From contig NC_045147.1 in assembly GCF_008831285.2 (NCBI RefSeq), positions 15,602,854-15,666,853 on the forward strand: a stretch of 64,000 nucleotides of DNA. The letters are read 5' to 3'. This document shows positions 14,501 to 26,520 of this stretch, one piece after another. The number at the start of each line of letters is the position of its first letter. Position 1 is the stretch's first letter. The translations under genes were made by a program, and so were the position numbers. The DNA is from Nymphaea colorata (Eukaryota > Streptophyta > Magnoliopsida > Nymphaeales > Nymphaeaceae). Below the pieces are notes generated by a model. That model worked only from the letters and a program-made list of their open reading frames with translations, searched no databases and was not told the DNA's origin.

Positions 14501-17500
14501 GAATTTGATGAATCAAGCTGAAGCCCCATCACAGCATCTTGGTGTTGTTCAGGAGAATCTTGAACATGACAAGGTATGCGTTGCATCTGACAGTGAACTG
14601 CATGATCGTTTGAGAAAAATTCCTTCTTTGGGAAGTCCGGAGCTTGATGCATCTGGCCTGAGTTCACCAGCATGCCTTACAAAAGCTACTAGCAAGCCAA
14701 CTAGCTCTTCAGGCACTACCAAACGACCAAAAATCTTGGGGCGCACAGGTGTAAGTGTACTTTGTGTGTGTGAGTGTGCTAACATGGATATCAGGTTGTA
14801 GGGAGTGGCCAACAATCATTACAATTATTGTTTTCTATTCTTTGTGTTATGTGGTTCTCTAATGCTAGCAGGCTGTATTCCATCACCATTATAAGTTCTC
14901 ATACAAGTTTTTGTTGTGATTGTCCATGATTGGTTAAGATAACAACATTTTGGTGCTACTCAGAGGCTGTTTTTGTGTCATCCACTCATCTTTTTTCTGC
15001 TTTTCTGGTCCTTCCAGGGAAGAAGGAATCTATCTATGGAGTCCATCAATTTTTCTAGTGAGGATGAGTAAGTATCAGATTTGATATCTTGATTGCATAG
15101 AAAATGAAATTGATGTCAGCAAGTTTTTTCATTGATTCATGGAACTTTACTGATGAACTAAAAATAATTATGAGTTTTGTCTTTCCCTGTTTGATTCAGC
15201 CTGCACACATGGTACAACCATAAGTATTCTGGCTATGATTGTTGCATCCTTTTTTTTTTCCCCTGATAATTGTCTTTTCAGTTAGCATTGCTTCATAATT
15301 CATAACTAAACACAAGCATGAAAAAAGCTGAAACTGCAACAAATCATAAATAGTTTTCTGGTGTACCTAACATATCAATCAGTTTCAATAAATATCGTTT
15401 TGGTATTTCACCTATTAAGCAACTGTAGAAATAATCCCACTTAGTAATGAAGCTTATTCAGATTGGTATTTTGGAGAAAATTAAATGCACTAATATTTAT
15501 ATTATATGTGCATATTTTGTAACGATTTTTCTTCTGCAGCTTTTTATCATACTCTTGACCTCATCATGCTGGGGATGATAGATATTCATTTGGCACGTGG
15601 TGCTACTATCTTTTAGATGTCATGCATGGATATGGACATTTATAGAATAATCTGTTTATGACCATAAAAAGGTTGTTTAAACTTTAAAGTAATTTGTTAC
15701 ATCTGATAGTATTCCTGTAAAAAAGTGATATGAACAATGTCTCTTTCACTTATGTATAGATTAATATCTAATGGAGTTACTATCTTTTCTATTCAAAGTT
15801 TATAGGACAAATTTGGAGGGTTCTGCTTTTTATCTCTCTGGTCCTTGTTGTAGTGTATCTTGCTACTCAAACCTTAATATTTCTCTTCACTATTCACCTA
15901 TCGGCATTGATTTCAGTCTGTTCCCAGGAAGATGGTTGTTGTTCCCCTTCTGGTTTTCCAATTGGTGTCATAAGTTGGCGAACAAATTTTTTTTTCTTGT
16001 GTTTATCAACTTATTTTCAGGATTTTGATTCAGAAGCTTCAGATCACAAAGAACGATCTTGAAAGCAAACTTGCGAAGGAGGTAAGACTATCATCCACAC
16101 TTTTTTTTTTTTGAGTAATTTTTTATCCTTTCCCTTAACAATGTTATTTTTCAAATAAAGGCAAAAGGGAATGCAATCTTAGAAGCAAGCTTGGAGAGAA
16201 GAAAGCAAGCTTTACATGAGCGTCGACAAATGCTTGAACAAGATGTATGTCTGTGTGTCTATGAAAGTGTGTGAGTATGTCCATCTGATTATGCATTGGA
16301 AATTGGTATGCCTGTGACTGCATGATTGCTAATGTTTATTGCCTTTATTTTCTGGTGCCATGATTGATTCCAACACCATAAAGGCTCGGTAAGGGACCAA
16401 CCTTAATTGAACATGCACCATATTAGAGTCTGTATAGTTGCAACAGACCCGGAATGATGCCTTAAATTATGTCATGTGGACATGAAAATATGAATCTTTA
16501 GACCTTGAAAAAAAATTGGCACATTATGGGCTATCAATTTTTTAACAGATTAAGATACCCACATTTATGTAAAAGTTAAATAACTAAAAAAGTTCTACCG
16601 AAAATTTATGTAAACCATATCTACAAGGCTTTGATGAACAAGCAAGATTATTACTTATGACAAAATTTAGGTTTTGCTAAGTTGGTGTAGGTGCATTAGC
16701 GACTTATCATCAATATAAGCCATTTAATGAGTCTATAGGACATTATGCAGACACAGTGTTTCTTTTCATTTGTGTGCTTTTCAAAGTTGTATCCCTGACA
16801 ATGGCGATTAGTGGAACCAGTCACTGTAGCCAAAGCTAAGAATCTCACCAAATTTATTTTAGGATCATCTGACCAATTGGTACCATTGATCATGGTATCA
16901 ACTCAAGTTCATAACCAGTCACATGTTATTGACTTTGTATTAACTCTTGTAAATGTAGTTCAAACACTGTAAATCTGTGAAACCGTGACTGCCTCTTACA
17001 CACCTCTCAGTTTTCAAGTGGAAAAAAAGGTTATATATGTTGCTTTCTGCAATTAATGTATCTCACTTTCATCAGATCAGGTTAGACATGATGATCATCC
17101 AATTTCTTATTTTAGAGTCACTTTGTACTTCAGTAAATTATTGTTCCTTATATTTACATGCCCCTGCATCCTCTGTTTTCTTTAAGTTCAGAGTACGTCA
17201 GGCATACAGTAAAGATGTTGCGATGTGACTAAAATGTAATATAGTTTACATCTTGCTCCTTTGTTTTTCAAGATTTCAAGTTTTAATACGCTTGCACATA
17301 TCCTACATTATAAGTTCTTTAAAAATCATATTACATACTGTGGCACATAGATATTCATCCATGGCTTTCTGACAGTTTTGAGTAAAAAAAACGCTGACTT
17401 GTTTATATCCATGTTTCTCTATGTGTGTATGGGTGGTCATGAGGTTGGTGTGCAATGACCTGTTTATGTGAAACAGTGGAAGGGTCCAATATTCCATTTC

Positions 17501-18616
17501 ATTAGATTCCTCAATGACAATGTAATTCTATGTCTTCTCAATCGTTCTGTCAAGAAAAAAGTAAAGGCACTTTCTTTGTGGAAGATAGTTGTTTTTCTTA
17601 TGTTCTTGCTGAAGGGTTTGTTCTTCTATTTGACTTCATCATATAGCAGGTCACATGTCCATAAATGAATCTAGGATTTATACTGTCGAATTTCAAAATA
17701 ATCTCCAAGATTGTTGTTTCCCTATGCAAGTTGGTACTAGTAATTGAACATTTCCTCATTTGTCAAAGAGTTGATTATGGGGTTCTTGAAGCAGCATCTA
17801 TTACTGGGGATGTTGGCAGGGAAGATCCCATTGATGGCTGTAGATAATTGATCCCCTTTCTATATCTTTGATTTGTCTCTCATGTGATTAACTTTCTCAT
17901 GTTTGTGATGGAATTGGTGGCGGTACAGGTGGCAAGATTACAAGAGCAACTGCAAAAGGAGAGAGACCTTAGGGCAACTCTGGAGGCCGGACTAAACATG
18001 CATCCAGGAAATTTGCTGTCAGACAGCATGGACCCAAAGGTTTGTTCTCTTGGTATTCCTATTTATCTGCAATTTGGGTCGTTTAAATCTATGGACTGAT
18101 AGATACTTTTCTCCTTGAGAAGATTAGGGCTGAACTTGAAGAAATTGCACTTGCGGAGGCAGATGTTGAAAGCTTGAAAAAGAGAATTGCTGATCTTCAT
18201 TTGGAGCTCAATCAACATAACCAGCATGGCCATGATTCCATCTGTGAATCATGTAGGCAACATCGGCATGTGCAAGGTCGTGAGTTGACACGGTAGCAAT
18301 TCTTTCCCATTCTGATTCTTCCAAATTATATATTTCCTTTTAGATTTGTATTTGGTTTAGGTGGAGCATACTTCTAGATGGAAATTTCCTATGTGTAGGC
18401 ATTTTTTAATATGTGAATTTGGAAAGCTGATTCATTGCTATATGAATTTTTCCAACTCTGCTGAGAGCAAGTTGGTTTGCCAATCATTTATGAACACAAG
18501 GCCTAACATGAAAAAAGGAAACTTATGGAACGGTGGTCATATGCAGGCAGTTTCAGAAACGCGATATAGGTACTACTAGTGGTAAGTTGCGCCGTGAAGG
18601 AACTGGGAGAAGCAAG
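2559..18616 (+). CDS. REN1/PHGAP: ROP GTPase-activating protein with PH domain (REN1/PHGAP family), 3' end unresolved
   Basis: Inferred role: switching off plant Rho (ROP) GTPases at the membrane in polarised growth, as known for Arabidopsis REN1 and PHGAP1/2. Coding exons that join in frame: 2559-2588, 2650-2796, 3335-3371, 4696-4772, 5635-5705, 5783-5861, 5927-6071, 6600-6719, 7203-7280, 7587-7642, 7753-7822, 9581-9665, 10951-11194, 13734-13949, 14436-14750, 15018-15067, 16021-16081, 16161-16244, 17929-18039, 18123-18292, 18547-18616 (772 codons). PH domain about residues 60-166 (GWTSWKKRWFILTRTS; conserved W157). RhoGAP domain about 208-395, with the putative arginine finger R244 in EGILRQAAD and the NRMSASAVAACMAPLLLR helix. 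Acidic Ser/Asp-rich stretch 414-485. Coiled coil about 607-730 (QEQLQKERDLRATLEAG). Family members carry a further Ser-rich tail and a conserved LVELTTRLDFF-type motif; I could not find these downstream, so the terminal exons are missing, diverged or not recognised. The intron after exon 5 appears to be GC-AG. Confidence 0.88.
5706..5782 (+). other. Probable GC-AG intron in the ROP-GAP gene
   Basis: The exon ends GGAAG and is followed by GCATGT, not GT. Using this GC donor with the acceptor at 5781-5782 gives a 77-base intron and joins residues N-S-S-G to S-V-I-V-R-A-D-K-K in the expected PH-domain frame. No GT donor nearby gives the conserved protein. Confidence 0.75.
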
Positions 18617-18959
18617 GTAAATATGCAAAATTCAATGATTTTGCTGTAATTTCTGACATAAGTTATGCCTGTGCTTTTCTCTCATTGGGCACAACCATGA
18701 CGTATTGCTTTGCTTGCTCATTTTTTGTCATATCTTTGGCTAAAGCTTGAGACCCATCTGTTCCATCTTCCTGTCATATTGTTGCTTACACTTTCATCTT
18801 TTTTATTTTATCCGCTGTCCATTGCAATGACACAATGGATGCCTAAAATAGAAAGAATCTCATCTACAAAATGTCCCACAACTGTTACAAGTGCACTTCA
18901 ACATAATTATGCATGCTAAGCTGAAATTGTCAAACTCACTGATTTTCTGCATGCGACAG

Positions 18960-19112
18960 AGAAGCAAGAGATTTCAGTTTAACCAATTATATGCAGTTGT
19001 TAACTGTTTTCATCTTTATACACTAATAGAGTTGTACAATCTCCCGTTTGGTATTCCAAATGTTTATGATGGAGCTATATTGTTGCCAGAACATAAAGGC
19101 CATAAAGCCTAA
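18960..19112 (+). other. Candidate terminal exon of the ROP-GAP gene (weak)
   Basis: After the last supported exon (ending at 18616 in phase 0), an acceptor at 18958-18959 (GCGACAG) opens a phase-0 frame of 50 codons ending in TAA at 19110-19112. Its protein (starting RSKRFQFNQLYAVV) does not resemble the known C-terminus of this family. It may be chance. Alternatively, if the preceding intron is retained, the frame stops a few codons after 18616. Confidence 0.2.
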
Positions 19113-22100
19113 AACAGTATATGATTGCTATAGAAATAGAAAAATTATCTTGTGTCTGAGAAAAATATGGCGTGAAGAAAAAGATGGTGGTTCAATGTAA
19201 GTAATGAAGACACTGTGAGACAGTATTTATTTATTTATTTCATTATTTGTTTCCACTTGAGAATTTAGAATCCTTGAAAAGGCACACCGGAAGAGCTTTA
19301 AAATGTTGAAATGCTAATGGGCATAAGGTGCAAGGAGTGGGAAATCATTGTAAGACATGATGGAAAATCAGGCTGACTAGTGTTCTGTCCATTTGGCTAG
19401 GGTGCACGTTTATGACCTTCAAGTTGGAGGAGGTCAGGTTTGCAATAACTGGGAGTGCATCCCCTGGAATAAACTGGTAAGTGTCTGTCTAAACCCCAGC
19501 TTGCTTATGGAAAACAGAAGGCATGAACTGCATCACATGCATGCGCATATTATACACATGTAAGAAAGTACTAAGCATACAGATGAGTGGCATAGAAATT
19601 TGTGTTGGTGTTCTTGACTTATAATTTCCTGTTTTGAATCTGTTGGGTCAGAACAAATTTGGAAGGTTATACAAATTGTTATGTGTTTTGGGACAAGTTT
19701 TCTAATTTTTGTTATTTGTTTATATTGAGGAAAACTTTTATGGGCGCTCCTCCATATGTGTGCGCAAAGAAAATTTGAAAGATCTACTAGTACACTAGGC
19801 CTCTTATTCTTTTTACTTCTCAAAATTTTAGAACTTCCAAAATTTTCCCATGATTTTCTGAAGAAGGTTCACATTTTCAAAAATAACTGTTAAGGAAAAC
19901 GTAGCTGCAGAATTCAAAAAAAATTGTTGGTGACTTAACTTGAAAGCACAATCCAGATTGAATGGGGCTTTCTCTTCGCTTGTTACTGTGCTGTTTCTCC
20001 TGTGAAAAAACTTTTATCGGCACATACCAGTCACTTGTGTAACTTACTAAATGTTAAATCAGTTTTTCTGGTTAAGATCAGATTCTCTAATGCCTAGTAA
20101 ATGCATTTCACAGCTAAGTGACAACATCTGTGTTTGGGTTTCAATTGTTTCGCTGCTCAAGGCAGGATGTGTTATGTTGACCTCGCCAAGGATTTTCAAG
20201 AACACATGGCATACCTCCCATAGAAAGCAGGAAAGCTGCTGGAAATGAGTAGAATTTACAAGCGTGTCCACAGTTTTTTCTTGCTTCCATATGAGGAAAC
20301 CACAACCAAGCAGTGAGATTTAGTTGATTTCTGATACCCAAGCTAATACCCTTGCCCCTAGGGCTCGATCCCATCGTTTTGAACTTCAGGATAGCTGAAC
20401 TCCATCAAGCATGTCCACCATGATTCTTGTTCTGTGAAGGAACCCATTCCTCAGGGGGTGGTCCAGAATTTGGAGCTTCAAATTAAAGAATAAATGTCAC
20501 GGATATTGTTATCTCTTATGCAATGCTCTTGAATGTTTTGATTCTCAAGTCTTGCACTCATACTCTTCATGCTTGCGCATCTGCCCATTATTGCCTAACA
20601 AAATGCTGCTTTCACAGTTTAAAGATTACAGTGGCATTCCTTAGACTGATTTCAATCAGTGGCAAAGGGATTGAGCTTTAACCATGTCCCTCTGGTTGTA
20701 TCAGGGAGTTGTTACCACATCTTCTGCACGGATCTAATTCAAAACTCAACTAGACTGTTAAGGGAACAGCACTTTCAGATTTTGAAATTAATTTCACACC
20801 CTTGATGGAAATTCAAGGGACAAGTTGGCAAGTGACAAGTGACAAGGCCATGAATAGCCCTTCAAAATAGTACTTAGTTACTTACCGATCAGATGGCAAC
20901 TGACTGGAAATTAACTGAAGCCAGTTTCTCATCCTGTGTATTTGGCCATGTCTTTTTCTTTTCTCTTTCCTGTGTTAAGTCAACCTCTTAATACGTGACC
21001 ATGCTGTCCAGGCATCTTTCTGTTTGTAAAATATTTGGCACGGTCTTTTCTTGAGTTCATTCGACGGGGTTGGACCCAAATAAGGTTCATACTTCTAGCT
21101 CTTTTCAGGATGGTATGAACTCAACTGCCTCTATGACTTATTGAGATTCTTGTGACGAAGGAAAAAGAAGAAATTGTGTACAGATTTTTTTTTTCCGTCT
21201 GATGGATAGGGATTATTATTGAACAGAAGTTTGCGATTCTTTCATTAGTTTGCCTCATTTGCTGTTTTCTTTTCTGGGTTGGCTCGAGTTTTAGAACCAT
21301 GGATCCTTAATGTGATTATGTTATGACTTATGAGAGAATGAGCTCAGCAAAAATTGGAGGATGTTGCCTCTCATGAGGAGTGTGCTGGTTGGACGTGGAC
21401 TTTATCAATTCATAGTGCATTATATAACTGGTGAAACTTTCGAACCTTTTATTTTAGATACAGTTTGATAAATCACAGAATTAGGAATCTCAAAACTGTG
21501 ATTTTTCACGAGTTAGATTTTGGTTAGGAATGACAAGTTCAGAGAATTTATTTGCACTAGGGATTTAAGAATCACAAGCCGCACGTCTCAAGATTGTCTA
21601 AGCTGTGAATTTTCTGTACTTTGGGCTAAAGAGTCACAAGGGCCGATGTAATTGAAGAAAGGCAGGCAGCGCAAATTGTGCGACGAAGTAATTGTTACGG
21701 TTGTCATGCAATTATGGCACAAAGCTTTGGATCTCGGCAAAAGATTACGTGCAAATATGATTGAGAGTGGAGCAGATATCCCTTATTGACTGCATTCTGT
21801 GATAAAGGACCTTTGCAACTGTGCAAACTGCAAAGCACTTGGGAGCAGTCACAACATCTGCCATCAGCTGCTTTTCATGCAGGATGAACTTTATGTGTCA
21901 AGTGATGCCATGTCGCCCGAAAGCCATTAGAATGAACAACCAAGCTGCATGTCCGGAGCCCTTATCAGCAATGACCTATTAATTTCTTTTTAGAAGATGC
22001 CATAGAAGTATGCTTGTTTTCTTTGCATTTCTGCTGAAACCAGGCAACCTAATTAAATAGGGAGGATGGTATGATTTTGGGTGAGAGGAGGTTAACAACC

Positions 22101-23224
22101 TATTGTGCAAGAAAGAAGCCGGAATGCCTCTCCATTCCCAACCCTTTGGGTCCCTGGCTGCATGGGAGACTTAAGTAGGGTACAGTACTCTGAGGAATCA
22201 AACTGACGACATGCTTTCTTATGGGAGATGTCATAGTAATTAAAATCAGGGAGTAAGGTATGATTCACCCTCCGCACTTGCCATTTAAGTTTCTTAAAAT
22301 CACATAGCAGTCCATCAATCAAAATGTGGAGAAGTGACCGTGAAATTCATCCGTCTCTCTCCTTATCCAAAGGAGAAATGTGGTCTAATGTAGGGCGCCT
22401 ACCACCTGGAAGGTCTGATCCTCAATAGAAGCTTGTAATCCGTGGATTTCTCCTGTCTTCTTTGCGTCACTCACTTTCTTCGTTGCAGTGAGAGACACTG
22501 GATGGGGCAAAGGGAAGTACTTTCCCATGTGAGGAGTCATCGTGAACAATGGCCATAGGTGAAGCGGCAAGATCTAGACACTCCATTATTGGCGTTGGCG
22601 TGGACCTAAAAGTGTCAGAGACAAATAACAGACCACGTTATCCGACCACAGTAACAGGTTGACATCACCAGCTCATATGAGCACATGCTCTTCCCTACCT
22701 CTCACGTCAATCATATATATATATATGTGTGTGTGTGTGTAAAATCTCGAACTGATTTTTCTGAAATAAGCTTAGTGTTTGCAGCAAACGATGACAGAAA
22801 GATCCATCTTCACGGTTGCCTCATAAGTTTTTTCTGTTATTTTGCTTTTCCTAAGGGAAAAGCAAAAGAACAACGCTGGAGAACTTCAGTTTTCATCTGT
22901 TTTCAACACTCCATGATGTAGCTGGAGGCCCTCCATTTGGCGGATACAGACAACAGTCGGTCAGTCCGCCATTAAAAAACGAAAATTTGAGGCCCCCATT
23001 TTGATAAACGTGACAAGACAAAGATGACTTTCTTACTATTGATTTTGGTAATTATTATAAGGGACGGATGGAGCTCTGCATCATGTGCATCAGGCCCAAG
23101 TTGGCTGGAAGCATGGATGTGCGGCGATACTTTTCTCTTTAAATTGGAGCTGTTGGGTGGGTGGATCATCTTGTTAATTTCATATAGCTGGTTGGCTTGA
23201 ATGTCTTGAATGACATGTTCTCAG
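19113..23224. other. ROP-GAP 3' flank and intergenic region, no gene recognised
   Basis: I read this stretch looking for the missing ROP-GAP C-terminal exons and did not find them. A potential AATAAA polyadenylation signal is at 20489-20494, so the transcript may extend to about 20.5 kb. Short open frames (for example 20103-20248) have no family resemblance. A TA/GT dinucleotide tract lies at about 22711-22740. Nothing else can be supported. Confidence 0.45.
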
Positions 23225-23345
23225 TCTGATTCACGTGGTGATGCTATTTATCTGAACTACCAACGGTGGCATGTGCAATCTTCAAGTTGAAGTTGAAGGG
23301 TGCATCGTAAGTCGACCCAGATCGCAAATTAGTTTGAAACGAGGG
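23225..23345 (+). mobile_element. SINE-like fragment, 5'-truncated
   Basis: The segment beginning GGTGGCATGTGCAATC at 23265 and continuing through GTTGAAG, GACCCAGAT and AGTTTGAA matches in order the 3' body of the SINE-like copy at 47536-47700 (GGTGGCATGTGTGACG, GTTGAAG, CACTTGGGTCCCAA, ACTTTGAA). The tRNA-like head is absent or unrecognisable. Boundaries are approximate. Confidence 0.4.
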
Positions 23346-24079
23346 CAGGGGGAAATGAATGACTTGCCTCTCGCAAATCGCCAAATATTTTAAGCAAGAC
23401 CGAAATCAAGGAGATGTAGAGAGAGGTTCGATGACAAGAATGACCAATGGTGCAGGAAGGGGCGACTTCATGTGCTAATTAAATCTGAGGCATGATTGAT
23501 TATACCACTGGCTGATGCAGAAGCATCACATGTCATAACTTAAATTATCTTTTAATTTTTGAATGAAAACTTATATAGTTCTGTTCAGTTGAATCGCTGA
23601 GTTGGGCAGATCAGCAACGAAGCAGCAACTTGGCTGTTCATAGAAAACCGCTAGATCCAATAAATGATGGAATTAAAACGTTGCAGGAACGAACAGAACA
23701 ACAATAGTACAATACGGAAGCCAATTGTAAGAAAAGAAAGCTAGTTTCTTGGCAACTTTCGTTTCTTGCTTCGTGGTTTGCCAGCCAACTCCAACTTATT
23801 TTCTCCATTGGATCGTACATCCTCCCTCTCACAGCCGAATCCAAGGCAGAGGCGACGATGGGGACACAGCTAACTGGTCACATCATGGGGCCTCATCTCA
23901 TGAAGTCGTAGCGACGGCCTTTTATCATGGAAAAATGGAAAGAAATTCAGTTTTTCTTGGTGAATTATCTGATCGGCTCCCACGTCAATGCGCAGGGATT
24001 TTTACTGGGATGAAGGAGGCCTTGTATGTCGGATGTATTTTGACTGAAGTGTTCGAGTTCGGTTGAGATCTGATATTAA

Positions 24080-24299
24080 GGTAACGTTTGATGCACAGGA
24101 TGGTAAAATTTTTAAAGAAAAAATTACCGTGAAAAAAAGTCGGACTTAAAAGAGGTTCGACTTTTTGGCGGAAGAATTTTTTCTAAATTGAATGAAAAAC
24201 ACAGTATAAAATTTGACAAAGCTGGAGAAAACCGTATCAACGGGATAAAATTCTTACTTTTACGATGCAGAATCTTTTTCCTGTGCATCAAACGGAGTC
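24080..24299. mobile_element. Tourist-like MITE, 220 bp with TAA target duplication
   Basis: The left end contains CGTTTGATGCACAGGA and the right end contains its reverse complement TCCTGTGCATCAAACG, giving a 16-bp perfect inverted repeat a few bases inside each end. The element is flanked by TAA at 24077-24079 and TAA at 24300-24302, the 3-bp target type of PIF/Harbinger elements. The interior is AT-rich and non-coding, with an internal hairpin (AGTCGGACTT near AGGTTCGACTTTT). Confidence 0.75.
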
Positions 24300-24302
24300 T
24301 AA

Positions 24303-26160
24303 AAGATTAAAATTGCAATCTCTGCTGACAGTAGCCGATCGCCATCAACATGGCTTTTTTTCTTTAAGTTGTTTCTTTTTAATCGGTTCTGCTCATGAAA
24401 AATTGGGCACAACAATTGTCATTTGGCTTGCAGCATCGCTTGGTCAAAAGTTTCTGAAGTTGTAGCTGGATCCATTTAACAGTGGAATTGGTCCAACCTG
24501 GGTTCTAGATTTCAATTTCTCATGTCTTGGAAATGAGACAGCAATACGTATGCATAAGGGCTATTTAGCGATGAGAACAGCTTGTTATAGACCATCTGAC
24601 ATCAGTAACAAAATGTTATTATCAAATTGTTATATACTTCAAAAAAAAAAAAAAAAAACAGATTCATGAAACCTTATAACATAGTATTTCATAAATCTAA
24701 CCCAAATTTTGAAGCAGAATTATTATCGGTTACAATATGTTATTAGAGCTAAACAACACCTTGGCAACATGGACACTTTATGAGCGTTTCATAAGCCTAC
24801 CAGAAAAATGTGGGCACATTGATTGAGTGCTGATCCTAATGTTTCATGAATCTGCCTCTAATTTAGGATAGGTTAATAAAATATTGCTGCCAAAGAGCCT
24901 ATAAAGTATGGACATGAATTTGTGTCAAATGAACAGCAAACAAACTGTTACTGTTACTCTTGCCAAACAGGAGACAAACCGGCGTGTAATTGCAATCCAA
25001 TATGGCTGCCAACGGTTTTGACTGAGGATAAAAGTCCAAATCAAATCTGTTACCGCAAAATTGCCAAAACCCTTTTGCCAGTTCCGCAAAACTAGAATTT
25101 AGTAGAAAAGATAAACACTCAAGGTACGATCTAGACGTACAATGATGTTAATGAAAAGAAAATGTATGCGGTCATCTGTGACGCAAAAAGGTAGCCTACC
25201 ACCTTGGAGAAGATAAAATTCCAATATTAAGATGTTTGCCCACTTTTTCTAGATTTATTAAGTTCGGGACAGATGCCAAAGCCGCCGAATGCTATCCATC
25301 TTTACTGGATTGCACGGTTGCAAGAGAAATTCGCGATCGTCATCAACGTGAAATCCGTTCTGGTCCAGTTCCTTTCCCCATTGCTGGTAACGATTCTAAT
25401 TAGAAATAATCTCAACAAATGGCTTTTTGCGCCATTCTGATCGATGCTGCTAAAAAGAGTTGAGCAAAGTTCTGGACTGGATCGATCTCGCTGCTTTGTT
25501 TAAACAGTATGTGAGTTCCGTGTGCTTACAGTATCAGGCAAGCGACCAACCACCTAGACCGACCGTCTGGTTCGAAGATCTGACTCTCCCAACTTTTGGG
25601 CAGGCAGCCATGTGGCGCCACTCGGTCAGAAGCTGGAAGGAGTTGGTTATTTGATGTCATCAACCATACTTTCGTTCATGGAAGAGCCACCCGAAATTTC
25701 TCCGGCGCAAGCGCGAGGCAAGTACGCCGGGAAATCCGTAATTGCCACAAGAAGTTGAGAATGGAACAAGTAAAACAGAAGGGTGATTTTCCTTTTTGAG
25801 GCAATCCGCATCGTTCTTTTTCGTTTCACAGAGTTGATCACCGCTTTTCGGCTTGAAGCATCCATGGAATTCCAGAGATTCGAAAGACATCTAATTCTCG
25901 GCCTTTTTGTTCTGCCCACTCGAGGCTTACACTATATCCCCAAAAAAGCAGGTGCTTTCTTTCACCTGTTCTTCCAACAGTTCACCACAAACCAGAAATC
26001 AAGACACCTCTTTGTGAAGATCGTTCGTCAGTCACCATTGCCCATTGGAGAAACAAAAACCCAAAGCCCTGTTTTTTTGTTAGATAATCTCAAAGTACTC
26101 GTTGAATTTCAGAATGTGTAACAGAAATGATAAAAAAAGGAAAATTATTCTCCAGTTAGA
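24303..26160. other. Intergenic region, no gene recognised
   Basis: Contains an 18-base poly-A run around 24641-24658 and sequences of a dispersed family with the theme TTTCATGAATCTGCCTC (about 24585-24900), which recurs near 30.9, 35.5, 38.4-38.7 and 46.0 kb. Open frames at 25460-25654 and 25783-26121 show no family features. The end of the stretch is the downstream flank of the minus-strand carrier gene. Confidence 0.45.
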
Positions 26161-26425
26161 GCTCCATACAGAGCCTGAGCTTAATCAAAGGCCCAAGAAC
26201 AGCTAAGGATAAGAAGAATGAAAAAGGGAAAACTTCCCCTTCTTCTCCTGGATGCAATAATTGAACACCTTAAGATCATAGCTCTGCAATCGTCTAAACC
26301 TTCCATCCTCGGTAAAAAATTAAAAATAACAAATAACACAAATAGAGCATCTAAAATCTACTTGAAGTTTGATCGTCACCATCGTCTTCCTCCTCTTTTC
26401 CTCATCACGACCTTGGAAGGTCATG

Positions 26426-26431
26426 TTTATT
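26426..26431 (-). terminator. Candidate polyadenylation signal of the dicarboxylate carrier gene
   Basis: On the minus strand this reads AATAAA, 90 bases downstream of the stop codon of the carrier gene. It is the nearest canonical signal in the expected place. Confidence 0.4.
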
Positions 26432-26520
26432 TTTCGTTCCTCATGTTCTTTCTGTTTCATATTTATGTAAATTCGAACTCCGTCCGTCTGCACCAACTCC
26501 AAATCTCCCACCAAAAATTC

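Noticed and set aside
19180..19480. Two short segments with good GTAAGT donors (donors at about 19199 and 19478) considered as extra ROP-GAP exons
   Set aside because: They can be joined to each other in frame but not to the last supported exon, and the protein has no family resemblance.
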